Part shown: piece after piece, positions 17,092 to 24,557 of the stretch | Numbering within the stretch: position 1 is the first letter of the stretch | Layout: the number at the start of each line of letters is the position of its first letter | From: Roseiarcus sp963772555 | GTDB lineage: Bacteria; Pseudomonadota; Alphaproteobacteria; Rhizobiales; Beijerinckiaceae | Direction of reading: 5' to 3' | Assembly (NCBI GenBank): GCA_963772555.1 | Contig: CAVYXQ010000012.1 | Coordinates: 65,714 to 129,713 of the forward strand | DNA length: 64,000 bases | Notes under the pieces: model-generated | Database searches by the model: none | Told to the model about the DNA's origin: nothing | Seen by the model: the letters and a program-made list of their open reading frames with translations, nothing else | Position numbers and translations under genes: made by a program

Positions 17092-17883
17092 TCATGGCGG
17101 CCGCGTCAAGCCTCCCTGCGCCGATTGAAGCGTGGCCGGCTCGAGCTTATGGGCCGCGAGTCTGTCGTAGATCGGTCGGGCCGCTTCGGCGAGCGCCTTC
17201 AACCCGTGGGGAAGGTCGGAGAGACTGACCTCCCGACGCGGAGCGGCGAATTTCGTCGACCGCTCGACCGCCTCGTACCATGCCGGCGCCCAGACGCCGT
17301 CGCTGGCGCGTCGTCCCGGCGCCCAGGACAGCATCGTCGCTTCGAACGGAACGCCGCATGCGGCGCAAAGCGAAACGAGGACCCCGCGCGGGTCGGCGAG
17401 CACGTCCTGGCTTTCCACTACCGGAGGCGCGCGCCCGAGCCGCTCGGCGGCGCGCTCGAAGAGTTCCGCCTGGGCTGGCAGGCCGATTTCCTCGAGGGTA
17501 AAATCGTCGCGCTTCTGCGAGTAGGAGGCGAGCACCGCCTCGGGTGCCCGAATGAGAAAGGCGTTCACCAGGCCAACGCACCAGTCGCGGCCGAATTGCG
17601 GCAGCATGTGGTGGGTCATGTGCTTTTGATACCAGAGTGACTTGCCGTCCGGCGGCGGTCCGGCAAGCGTCGCAGCGACCTTGCGCCAGTTCGTCGGTTG
17701 CGACGCGATCACCTCGTCGCGCATCGGGTGGACGAGGCCGGTCGCGACAAGATAGGCGGCGTAGAACGGCTCGTCGGTCACCGCGCAATCGGCCCGAGCG
17801 CCGAAAGAGCGCATCATTGCGGTCGAGATATTGCGCGGACCGGACCACATGGCGATACGCACGACTGGCTTCGAGGCGCTCAA
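17092..17883 (-). CDS. Sulfotransferase-like P-loop protein
   Basis: 263 residues starting with a P-loop-like segment IAMWSGPRNISTAMMRSFGA, as in PAPS-dependent sulfotransferase-fold proteins. Downstream are TDEPFYAAYL, KHMTHHMLP and NAFLIRAPEAVLASY. This family is often labelled branched-chain aminotransferase-like because in plants the same domain is joined to a class IV aminotransferase. Here the gene lies three bases behind such an aminotransferase on the same strand, which supports a shared role. True substrate unknown; a sulfotransferase activity is inference from fold. Confidence 0.7.
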   Translation of the reverse strand: MSASKPVVRIAMWSGPRNISTAMMRSFGARADCAVTDEPFYAAYLVATGLVHPMRDEVIASQPTNWRKVAATLAGPPPDGKSLWYQKHMTHHMLPQFGRDWCVGLVNAFLIRAPEAVLASYSQKRDDFTLEEIGLPAQAELFERAAERLGRAPPVVESQDVLADPRGVLVSLCAACGVPFEATMLSWAPGRRASDGVWAPAWYEAVERSTKFAAPRREVSLSDLPHGLKALAEAARPIYDRLAAHKLEPATLQSAQGGLTRPP

Positions 17884-17886
17884 GTG

Positions 17887-18843
17887 TCATGGCCTCCCTT
17901 CGGCTTCCTCGGTCTCCAGCCTCTTTACAGCGGCTCTGAGCCGCCGCGTCATCGGGCCCGAGGCGTCGACCGGCGAGCGGGCTCCTTCGCCGATCGTGCG
18001 TCCGTCGATCCGGGCCACCGGGGTCAAGCCGGCGAAAGTGCCCGTGGTGAACGCCTCGTCTGCGCCATAGACGTCGAACAGGGAAAAGTCCTTCTCGAAC
18101 GCCGGGATGCCCTCGCGCCTGGCCGCGCGCAATACCGCGCCGCGGGTTATGCCGCCGAGACAATAGCCCCCCGCCGAGGTCCAGACTTCGCCCCTGCGGA
18201 CGATGAAGAAATGCGTCGAGTTGCAGGTGGCGACGAAGCCCCTGTTGTCGAGCATCAGCGCCTCGTCGGCGCCGGCTTCCATCGCCTGGATGCAGGCGAG
18301 GACGCAATTGAGCTTTGAATGGGAGTTGAGCTTCTGGTCCTGTTCCGCAGGCCCGGTCCGGCGGATGTGCACGGTGAAGAGATTAAGTCCGCGGGCGAAC
18401 ATTTCCGGCCGCGGCTGCTTCCATTCGGGGATGATGACGATCGTCGGCGGGCCGACAGTGAGACGAGGATCCTGGTAGGGCGAGCGCTTGACGCCGCGCG
18501 TCACCATCAGCCGGATGTGCACCCCGTCCGTCATGCCATTGGCGTCAAGGACAGCGAACAGTCGCGACTTCATCGCCCCACGGGTGAGGCCGATGTCGAT
18601 GCGGAGCATTTTCGCGCCATCCCAAAGCCGGTCGAAGTGCTGCGACAGGAACGCGATCCGCCCCTCGCCGAGGCGCAGGCCTTCCCAAACGCCGTCGCCG
18701 AGGACAAAGCCGGCGTCGAAGGCCGAGACCTTCGCTTCCTCTCGCCGCGTGAGCGCTCCGTTGATGCTGACCAGCACCGAGTCGTTGCGCGGGTCGCCAA
18801 CATAATCCTGCGCGCCCACTGAGCCTTCTACGTGATCCGGCAT
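17887..18843 (-). CDS. PLP-dependent class IV aminotransferase (branched-chain/D-amino acid type)
   Basis: Fold-type IV transaminase. VSAFDAGFVLGDGVWEGLRL is the N-terminal signature. LNSHSKLNCVLACIQAMEAG contains the lysine expected to bind PLP, and EALMLDNRGFVATCNSTHFF covers the cofactor-binding strand. In classical members the latter reads G-x-V-t-E with a PLP-contacting Glu; here it is ATCNS, a variant subgroup, so assignment as BCAT (ilvE) or D-amino acid transaminase is uncertain. 318 residues from ATG 18843, though upstream in-frame ATGs exist at 18876 and 18900. Three bases separate it from the P-loop gene. Confidence 0.85.
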   Translation of the reverse strand: MPDHVEGSVGAQDYVGDPRNDSVLVSINGALTRREEAKVSAFDAGFVLGDGVWEGLRLGEGRIAFLSQHFDRLWDGAKMLRIDIGLTRGAMKSRLFAVLDANGMTDGVHIRLMVTRGVKRSPYQDPRLTVGPPTIVIIPEWKQPRPEMFARGLNLFTVHIRRTGPAEQDQKLNSHSKLNCVLACIQAMEAGADEALMLDNRGFVATCNSTHFFIVRRGEVWTSAGGYCLGGITRGAVLRAARREGIPAFEKDFSLFDVYGADEAFTTGTFAGLTPVARIDGRTIGEGARSPVDASGPMTRRLRAAVKRLETEEAEGRP

Positions 18844-18990
18844 TGATTCGCCTGAATTTCCCGAAGGCTTCAGCATGGCGATCCGCTGCGGCCCCGGCAA
18901 GGCCGAATTCGCCGGCCGGCCTTGCCTTCACCGGTCCGGTCGGGCAGGGAGGGCCGGGCAGTGGGCGCTTTCGCGGGGCCGTCGGCGGAC

Positions 18991-19977
18991 ATGGGCATGA
19001 AACGCGTTCAGGACCTCGCATGGCCGATCATTGGCCTCGCTGCGGTGGCCCTATCCTCCTGGCTGTTGTTCAGGGAACTGCGTGGGCTCTCCTTCGCGAG
19101 CCTCCGCGATGCCATTATCGCCATTCCACCGACCCGATGGCTTCTGGCGATCGTGTCGACGTCGGTCGCTTACGCCGCGCTCGCCTGGTACGACCGGATC
19201 GCGCTGATGCACCTCGGGCATCGCATCGACTGGCGTTTCGTCGCCCTCGCCTCGTTCACGGCTTATGCGATCGCCCACAACGTCGGCGCCTCGGTTTTCT
19301 CCGGCGCCGTCATCCGCTATCGCGCCTATTCGACCAGGGGCCTCAGCCCGAGCGAAATCGGCGTGCTGGTCGCCTTCTGCTCGTTCACCTTCGCCATCGG
19401 CGCGGCGACCCTGGGCGGGCTCCTGCTCGCGTTCAGCCCCTGGCTCGTCCAGCGCTTCGATGCGGCGCCTTTGTGGCTCGGCCACGCCGGGGCGCTGGCG
19501 CTGCTCACCGCGCCGGCGCTCTATGTCATGGGCTCGCTGTTGCGTCTGCGTCCGGTCAGGCTCGGCGGCTTCGAGCTTGTCTATCCGCGCCCGCCCATCG
19601 CGGCGCGCCAGTTATTGGCCGGGCCGCTTGAATTGGCCGGAGCGGCGGGGATCATATTCTTCGCGCTCCCGGCCGCCGCCAACCCAGGCTTCATCGTGGT
19701 TCTCGGCGTTTTCATCGCTTCGTTCTCGCTTGCGCTCGTGAGCCATGCGCCCGGCGGTCTCGGCGTGCTGGAAATCGCCTTTCTCGAGGGAATGCCGGAC
19801 GTCCCGCAGGCCAATGTGGTGGCGGCGCTTCTGGTGTTCCGTCTGCTCTACCTGATCATTCCGTTCGTCTTCGCGCTCGGGGTGGTGCTCGTCTTCGAGC
19901 GTCATCGCTGGCGCGCGCTCATGCATCTGAAAGGAGACCGCCCTCATGCCCTCGGCGATCACGATTGGCGACGATGA
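18991..19977 (+). CDS. Lysylphosphatidylglycerol synthase-type transmembrane protein
   Basis: Polytopic inner-membrane protein of the UPF0104/LPG-synthase TM family. About eight hydrophobic segments are visible, with TAYAIAHNVGASVFSGAVIR and VSHAPGGLGVLEIAFLEG as family marks near the middle and C-terminal third. It has the flippase-like membrane part but no aminoacyl-transferase domain, so it probably does not make lysyl-PG; lipid transport is an inference. Start taken at ATG 18991 (a second ATG is at 18997); upstream GTG and ATG codons are possible. Its 3' end overlaps pncA by 32 bases. Confidence 0.8.
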   Translation: MGMKRVQDLAWPIIGLAAVALSSWLLFRELRGLSFASLRDAIIAIPPTRWLLAIVSTSVAYAALAWYDRIALMHLGHRIDWRFVALASFTAYAIAHNVGASVFSGAVIRYRAYSTRGLSPSEIGVLVAFCSFTFAIGAATLGGLLLAFSPWLVQRFDAAPLWLGHAGALALLTAPALYVMGSLLRLRPVRLGGFELVYPRPPIAARQLLAGPLELAGAAGIIFFALPAAANPGFIVVLGVFIASFSLALVSHAPGGLGVLEIAFLEGMPDVPQANVVAALLVFRLLYLIIPFVFALGVVLVFERHRWRALMHLKGDRPHALGDHDWRR

Positions 19978-20587
19978 CGTCCTTCTTGCGATCGACTTGC
20001 AGCTGGATTTCATGCCCGGCGGGGCGCTGGCCGTCGACGACGGCGACACGATCGTGCCGCTCGTCAACGCGCTCATGCGTCGGTTCGCCAACGTCGTCGT
20101 GACGCAGGACTGGCATCCGCCCGGCCACGCCTCGTTCTCGTCCCGTCACCCTGGCGCCGGGCCCTTCGACACGAAGCAGCTCGATTATGGAGAGCAGACG
20201 CTTTGGCCGGACCATTGCGTCCAGGGAACCGCGGGGGCGGCGCTGCATCCCGCGCTGGCGACCGAGCTTGCGTTTCTTATTTTGCGCAAGGGCATGCATG
20301 CCGGCGTCGATTCCTACTCGGCCTTCGTCGAGGCGGATCGCAAGACGACCACCGGGCTTGCGGCGCTGCTCAAGGCCCGGGGCTTAAAACGGGTCTTCGC
20401 CTGCGGCCTGGCGACGGATTATTGCGTCGCCTTTTCGGCGCTCGATGCGCGCAAGGAAGGCTTCGAGACGTTCGTCATCGACGACGCCTGCCGGGCCATC
20501 GATGCGAACAATTCGCTGGACGCCGCCTGGGGGCGGATGAGCAGCGCCGAGGTGTGGCGCATCCAGTCCCGGGAACTCGCCGGCTGA
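19946..20587 (+). CDS. pncA: Nicotinamidase
   Basis: Hydrolyses nicotinamide to nicotinate in NAD salvage. Isochorismatase fold: LLAIDLQLDFMPGGALAV gives the catalytic Asp and the start of the active site, VVTQDWHPPGHASF holds metal-binding Asp and His, ILRKGMHAGVDSYSAF gives the lysine, and FACGLATDYCVAFSALDA gives the nucleophilic Cys. 213 residues. AAAGGAG lies ten bases before ATG 19946, inside the upstream gene, so the two are cotranscribed. pncB, the next enzyme of the pathway, is 20 kb away at 40585. Confidence 0.95.
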   Translation: MPSAITIGDDDVLLAIDLQLDFMPGGALAVDDGDTIVPLVNALMRRFANVVVTQDWHPPGHASFSSRHPGAGPFDTKQLDYGEQTLWPDHCVQGTAGAALHPALATELAFLILRKGMHAGVDSYSAFVEADRKTTTGLAALLKARGLKRVFACGLATDYCVAFSALDARKEGFETFVIDDACRAIDANNSLDAAWGRMSSAEVWRIQSRELAG

Positions 20588-20717
20588 GCCGGTCTGCTCT
20601 TCCCCGCGACTTTCAAGGCAACTCGCCGCGCTTAACTCTCAGTTAACTCGCCCCAACGCATTCAAAAGGCGACTGAGCGCAAGGCGGCGCTCGGGTCATT
20701 CCCTGAACCGAAGTCCG

Positions 20718-21410
20718 ATGGTCACCCTTTACCATTATCCGTTTTGTCCGCATTCGCGCTTCGTCCGCCTCGTCCTCGGCGAAATGGGGATCGAGTCGAA
20801 GCTGGTGGAAGAGCGCGCCTGGGAGCGGCGGCGCGAGTTCTTGCTGATCGCGGCCGAGGGCGCGACGCCGGTGCTGGTCAAAGCGCATGCCGCCGCGCTT
20901 TCCGGGGCGGAAGTCATCGCCGAGTTTCTGGACGAGACGTGCGGCCTGGACCTCGGCGACCGCAGGCTGCTGCCTGAGGATCCCGGCGGCCGGGCCGAAG
21001 CGCGCCGTCTGATGATCTGGTTCAACGTCAAATTCTTCAATGAATTGAGTCAATGGCTGGTGCGGGAGAAGATCTACAAGCGTTTCATGAGCCCGGACCA
21101 GGGCGGCGGCGCGCCGGACATGGGGGCGGTACGCGCGGCGCGCGCCAATCTGCGCTATCATCTGCGCTACATTGGCCATCTGATTGGGGGCCGCAACTGG
21201 CTCGCCGGCGACCGGCTGACCTACGCCGACCTCGCGGCGGCGGCGCATTTGTCCTGCCTCGACTACCTGGGCGACGTGCAGTGGAACGACAGCGAAACGG
21301 CGAGGGTCTGGTACGCGCGGGTCAAGTCGCGTCCCTCGTTTCGACCGTTGCTGGCCGAGCGCCTGCCGGGAACGGCCCCCAGCCCGAGCTACGCCAATCT
21401 CGACTTCTAG
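20718..21410 (+). CDS. fzlA: FtsZ-binding protein FzlA (GST-like)
   Basis: Glutathione-S-transferase-fold protein that in Caulobacter binds FtsZ and controls constriction; it is not a classical GST enzyme. Marks of this group are LYHYPFCPHSRFVRLVLGE, RLLPEDPGGRAEARRL, KRFMSPDQGGGAPDM, WLAGDRLTYADLAAAAHLS and the C-terminal tail SYANLDF, the part known from Caulobacter work to be needed for function. 230 residues. queG follows with overlapping reading frames, an order common in alphaproteobacteria. Confidence 0.85.
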   Translation: MVTLYHYPFCPHSRFVRLVLGEMGIESKLVEERAWERRREFLLIAAEGATPVLVKAHAAALSGAEVIAEFLDETCGLDLGDRRLLPEDPGGRAEARRLMIWFNVKFFNELSQWLVREKIYKRFMSPDQGGGAPDMGAVRAARANLRYHLRYIGHLIGGRNWLAGDRLTYADLAAAAHLSCLDYLGDVQWNDSETARVWYARVKSRPSFRPLLAERLPGTAPSPSYANLDF

Positions 21411-22534
21411 CGGCGCTTCGCGTCAGAGCGCGCGCGCTCGGCTTCGACGCCTGCCGGGTGACCTCGGCCGATCCGCCAGCAGAGGCGCAGGCGCATCTCT
21501 CCGCCTGGATCGCGGCCGGCTCGCACGGCGAGATGACATGGATGGCGCAGTCTCCCGACCGCCGTGTCGATCCCCGCGCGCTGATGCGCGACGCGAGAAG
21601 CCTCGTCATGCTTGGGCTGAACTACGGTCCGGGGGCCAAACCCCTGGCGGCGCTCGAGCGCAAGGATGCGGGCTCGATCTCCGTCTACGCGCGCAATCGC
21701 GACTACCACGACGTCATCAAGGGCAGGCTCAAGCAGCTGGCGTCGTTCCTCATCCGCGCGGCGAAGCCTGCCCGGGCGGACGTCAAGGTGTTCGTCGACA
21801 CGGCGCCGCTGATGGAAAAGCCGCTCGCCGCTCGCGCCGGCCTCGGTTGGCAGGGAAAGCACACAAATCTGGTGTCGCGCGAGTTCGGCTCCTGGCTCTT
21901 CCTCGGCGCGATCCTGACCAACCTCGACCTTCCGCCGGACCGGCCTGAGACGGACCATTGCGGCGCGTGCCGCGCCTGTCTCGACGTCTGTCCGACCGAC
22001 GCTTTTCCGGCGCCATACCGGCTCGACGCCAGGCGCTGCGTTTCCTATCTGACGATCGAGCTGAAGGGGCCCATTCCACGGGCGCTGAGGGAAGGTATCG
22101 GCAACCGCATCTACGGGTGCGACGATTGCCTCGCCGTATGCCCGTGGAACAAGTTCGCCAGCGCCGGACGCGAGGCGAAGCTCGCGGCGCGCTCCAGCCT
22201 TGAGCAGCCGGGGCTCGAAGAGCTGGCGCGTCTCGACGACAAGGCCTTTCGCGCGCGCTTCGCCGGCGGGCCGATCAAGCGGATCGGGCGAGACCGCTTC
22301 GTGCGCAATGTCCTGATCGCCATCGGCAACTCGGGCGCACGCCACCTCGCCGCGGCGGCGCGCGAGCGCCTTAGCGACCAATCGGCCCTGGTCCGCGGCG
22401 CTGCGGTTTGGGCGCTCGGCCGACTGCTTTCGCGGGAGGACTTCGTTCGGCTTGCGGCGGGGGAAATGGAAGGCGAACAGGCCCACGATGTCGCCGAGGA
22501 ATGGCGCTTGGCCCTCGGCGCGCAGGAATCCTGA
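21281..22534 (+). CDS. queG: Epoxyqueuosine reductase
   Basis: Cobalamin- and iron-sulfur-dependent enzyme for the last step of queuosine tRNA modification. N-terminal part: ALGFDACRVTSADPP, MLGLNYGPG, YARNRDYHDVIKGRLKQLA, VDTAPLMEKPLAARAGLGWQ, KHTNLVSREFGSW. Two ferredoxin-like clusters: CGACRACLDVCPTDAF and CDDCLAVCPWNKF. A HEAT-like tail follows (RGAAVWALGRLL). The conserved domain begins right at the fzlA stop (21410), but no ATG, GTG or TTG lies in frame there. The nearest is GTG 21281 inside fzlA, giving 417 residues with about 45 extra; the true start is uncertain. Confidence 0.88.
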   Translation: MERQRNGEGLVRAGQVASLVSTVAGRAPAGNGPQPELRQSRLLAALRVRARALGFDACRVTSADPPAEAQAHLSAWIAAGSHGEMTWMAQSPDRRVDPRALMRDARSLVMLGLNYGPGAKPLAALERKDAGSISVYARNRDYHDVIKGRLKQLASFLIRAAKPARADVKVFVDTAPLMEKPLAARAGLGWQGKHTNLVSREFGSWLFLGAILTNLDLPPDRPETDHCGACRACLDVCPTDAFPAPYRLDARRCVSYLTIELKGPIPRALREGIGNRIYGCDDCLAVCPWNKFASAGREAKLAARSSLEQPGLEELARLDDKAFRARFAGGPIKRIGRDRFVRNVLIAIGNSGARHLAAAARERLSDQSALVRGAAVWALGRLLSREDFVRLAAGEMEGEQAHDVAEEWRLALGAQES

Positions 22535-22539
22535 TGGTC

Positions 22540-22560
22540 CTTCCGCCGCCTTGGCGGAGG
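22540..22560. terminator. Hairpin between convergent queG and DUF465 gene
   Basis: An eight-base-pair stem (CTTCCGCC at 22540-22547, GGCGGAGG at 22553-22560, one G-T pair) with a five-base loop lies in the 30-base gap between two convergent genes. It could end transcription from both sides, though no T-run follows. Confidence 0.45.
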
Positions 22561-22564
22561 CTCC

Positions 22565-22753
22565 TCAGTGCGTGACGGCCGCCTCGGCTTGATGCTTCAG
22601 CCGCTCGATTTGATCTTTGAGATGGAGTTTCTTGCGTTTCAGCTCATGAATCTTGATGTCGTCCGCTGCTGGATGATTTTCCTCGTCAAGTATCGCTTCC
22701 TCAATCGCCTGATGACGACGCACCAGCTCGTTGAGATGCGAATCTATCGACAT
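22565..22753 (-). CDS. DUF465 (YdcH-like) small protein
   Basis: 62 residues: MSIDSHLNELVRRHQAIEEA, then a lysine-rich helix ending in HELKRKKLHLKDQIERLK. This is the highly charged, all-helical, probably coiled-coil DUF465 family, conserved in proteobacteria and of unknown function. AGGAGAGG lies just upstream of the ATG at 22753. Cytosolic by composition. Convergent with queG. Confidence 0.85.
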   Translation of the reverse strand: MSIDSHLNELVRRHQAIEEAILDEENHPAADDIKIHELKRKKLHLKDQIERLKHQAEAAVTH

Positions 22754-22982
22754 GGGAACCTCTCCTGTGGCTCACAACGACGAAATTGTGACACAGCGGG
22801 CGGTTCTTGCAAGCGGCAAATCTCCTTAGTCCCATTCAAATTATTGCGCCCGGTGGTAATATTGCCACTCAGATTTCACGTGATTGTGCCGGATTTACCA
22901 ACGGCAGCGCGAAGGCTCCCGCGTCGACCGGAACCCCGTGCTCACGGGCTGCCCGAAGGACTTCCGAGCGTCGCGCGGTGCG

Positions 22983-24557
22983 CTATAGGCCAGGAGGACG
23001 CCGCAGATCGAGCGTCAGCGGGAACTCGGCATGCGGCTGCTCGGGCATAGGTTCGTATGCTCCGGGCGTATGGCCGAGCGGCTCGAACCGCGCCAGCCGT
23101 CGCGCTTCGGCTTCGTTTGCATTGACCGGGAAGGTCTCGTAATTCCTGCCGCCGGGATGGGCGACGTGATATAGGCAGCCGCCCAGCGCCCGGCCGCTCC
23201 ACGAATCGAAGATGTCGAAAACCAGCGGCGCATGCACCGCGATCGTCGGATGCAGCGCCATCGCCGGCTTCCACGCCTTGAAGCGGACCGCGCCGACTGC
23301 GACGCCTTCGGTCGGCGTCTCGCGCAGGGGCACGCGACGCCGGTTACACGCGACGATATAGCGGTCGGGGTCGGCCGTCGTCAGCTTGACCTGCAGGCGT
23401 TCCGTCGAACTGTCGGTGTAGCGCGCCGTTCCGCCGATCGCCCCGGTCTCGCCGAGCACATGCCAGGGCTCGAGCGCCTGACGGAGCTCGAGCTGGACGC
23501 CCTCGTATTCGACTTCGCCACAGAACGGGAAGCGGAACTCGGCCTGCGCCTCGTACCAGTCGGAGCGGAAGGCAAAGCCGTGCGCCCTCAGATCGGCGAG
23601 GACGTCGAGGAGGTCCTGCCAGACATAATGGGGCAGCATGAACCGGTCGTGGAGCGAGGAGCCCCAGCGCGGCAGCGGCCCGTCCAGCGGCTCGCGCCAC
23701 AGGCGCGCGATGATGGCACGGATCAGCAATTGCTGGGCGAGGCTCATGCGCGCGTCCGGCGGCATTTCAAAGCCGCGGAATTCGATCAATCCCAGCCGGC
23801 CGGTCGGACCGTCCGGCGAATAGAGCTTGTCGATGCAGATTTCCGCCCGGTGGGTGTTGCCGGTCACGTCGGTGAGGAGGTTGCGCGTCAGGCGGTCGAG
23901 GAGCCAGGGCGGCGTGGCATCCCCACCGCCAGGGCGGGGAATTTGCGCCAGCGCAATCTCGAGTTCGTACAGGCTGTCGTGCCGCGCCTCGTCGATGCGC
24001 GGCGCCTGGCTGGTCGGTCCGATGAAAAGGCCGGAAAAGAAATAGCTGAGGCTCGGATGCCTGAGCCAATGGATGATGAGGCTTTTGAGGAGATCGGGCC
24101 GGCGAAGGAACGGACTGTCGAGCGGCGTCGCGCCGCCGACCACCACGTGGTTGCCGCCGCCGGTCCCGGCGTGCTTGCCGTCGATCATGAACTTGTCGGC
24201 CCCGAGCCGCGCCTGCCGCGCCTCCTCGTAGATCGTCTGGGTCGTCGCGACGCATTCGCGCCAGCTCGACGCCGGGTGGATGTTGACCTCGATGACGCCC
24301 GGATCGGGGGCGACGCGGATCACGTTGAGACGCGGGTCGACCGGCGGCCCGTAGCCCTCGATCTGCACCGGCAGCCCGACCTTTTCCGCCGCTGTCTCCG
24401 CCGCGGCGACGAGTTCGAGATAGTCCTCCAGCCGCTGCACCGGCGGCATGAAGAGGCAGAGGCGCCTATCGCGCGCTTCGACCGTCAAGGCGGTGCGCAC
24501 CGCGCCGTCGATGTCGCCGAGGCGCTGCTCGACCCGCTCCTGCTGCGTCGAATTCAT
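22983..24557 (-). CDS. DUF2126 C-terminal region (split from transglutaminase gene)
   Basis: Carries most of the DUF2126 domain: RVEQRLGDIDGAVRTAL, RLCLFMPPVQRLEDYLELVA, DKFMIDGKHAGTGGGNHVVV, SYFFSGLFIGPTSQAPRIDE, GNTHRAEICIDKLYSP, RFPFCGEVEYEGVQLELRQA and the terminal TLDLRRPPG. In relatives this is the second half of one protein of about 1,100 residues whose first half is the next gene upstream. Here it is in another frame. An ATG at 24557 opens the frame right in the variable linker, so it could be made separately, but there is no clear ribosome site. It may be a frameshift or a real gene split. Confidence 0.8.
   Translation of the reverse strand: MNSTQQERVEQRLGDIDGAVRTALTVEARDRRLCLFMPPVQRLEDYLELVAAAETAAEKVGLPVQIEGYGPPVDPRLNVIRVAPDPGVIEVNIHPASSWRECVATTQTIYEEARQARLGADKFMIDGKHAGTGGGNHVVVGGATPLDSPFLRRPDLLKSLIIHWLRHPSLSYFFSGLFIGPTSQAPRIDEARHDSLYELEIALAQIPRPGGGDATPPWLLDRLTRNLLTDVTGNTHRAEICIDKLYSPDGPTGRLGLIEFRGFEMPPDARMSLAQQLLIRAIIARLWREPLDGPLPRWGSSLHDRFMLPHYVWQDLLDVLADLRAHGFAFRSDWYEAQAEFRFPFCGEVEYEGVQLELRQALEPWHVLGETGAIGGTARYTDSSTERLQVKLTTADPDRYIVACNRRRVPLRETPTEGVAVGAVRFKAWKPAMALHPTIAVHAPLVFDIFDSWSGRALGGCLYHVAHPGGRNYETFPVNANEAEARRLARFEPLGHTPGAYEPMPEQPHAEFPLTLDLRRPPGL

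Noticed and set aside
18843..18900. Longer N-terminus for the class IV aminotransferase (ATG 18900 or 18876)
   Set aside because: The extra residues do not resemble the family and no better ribosome site precedes them, so ATG 18843 was preferred, though not with certainty.
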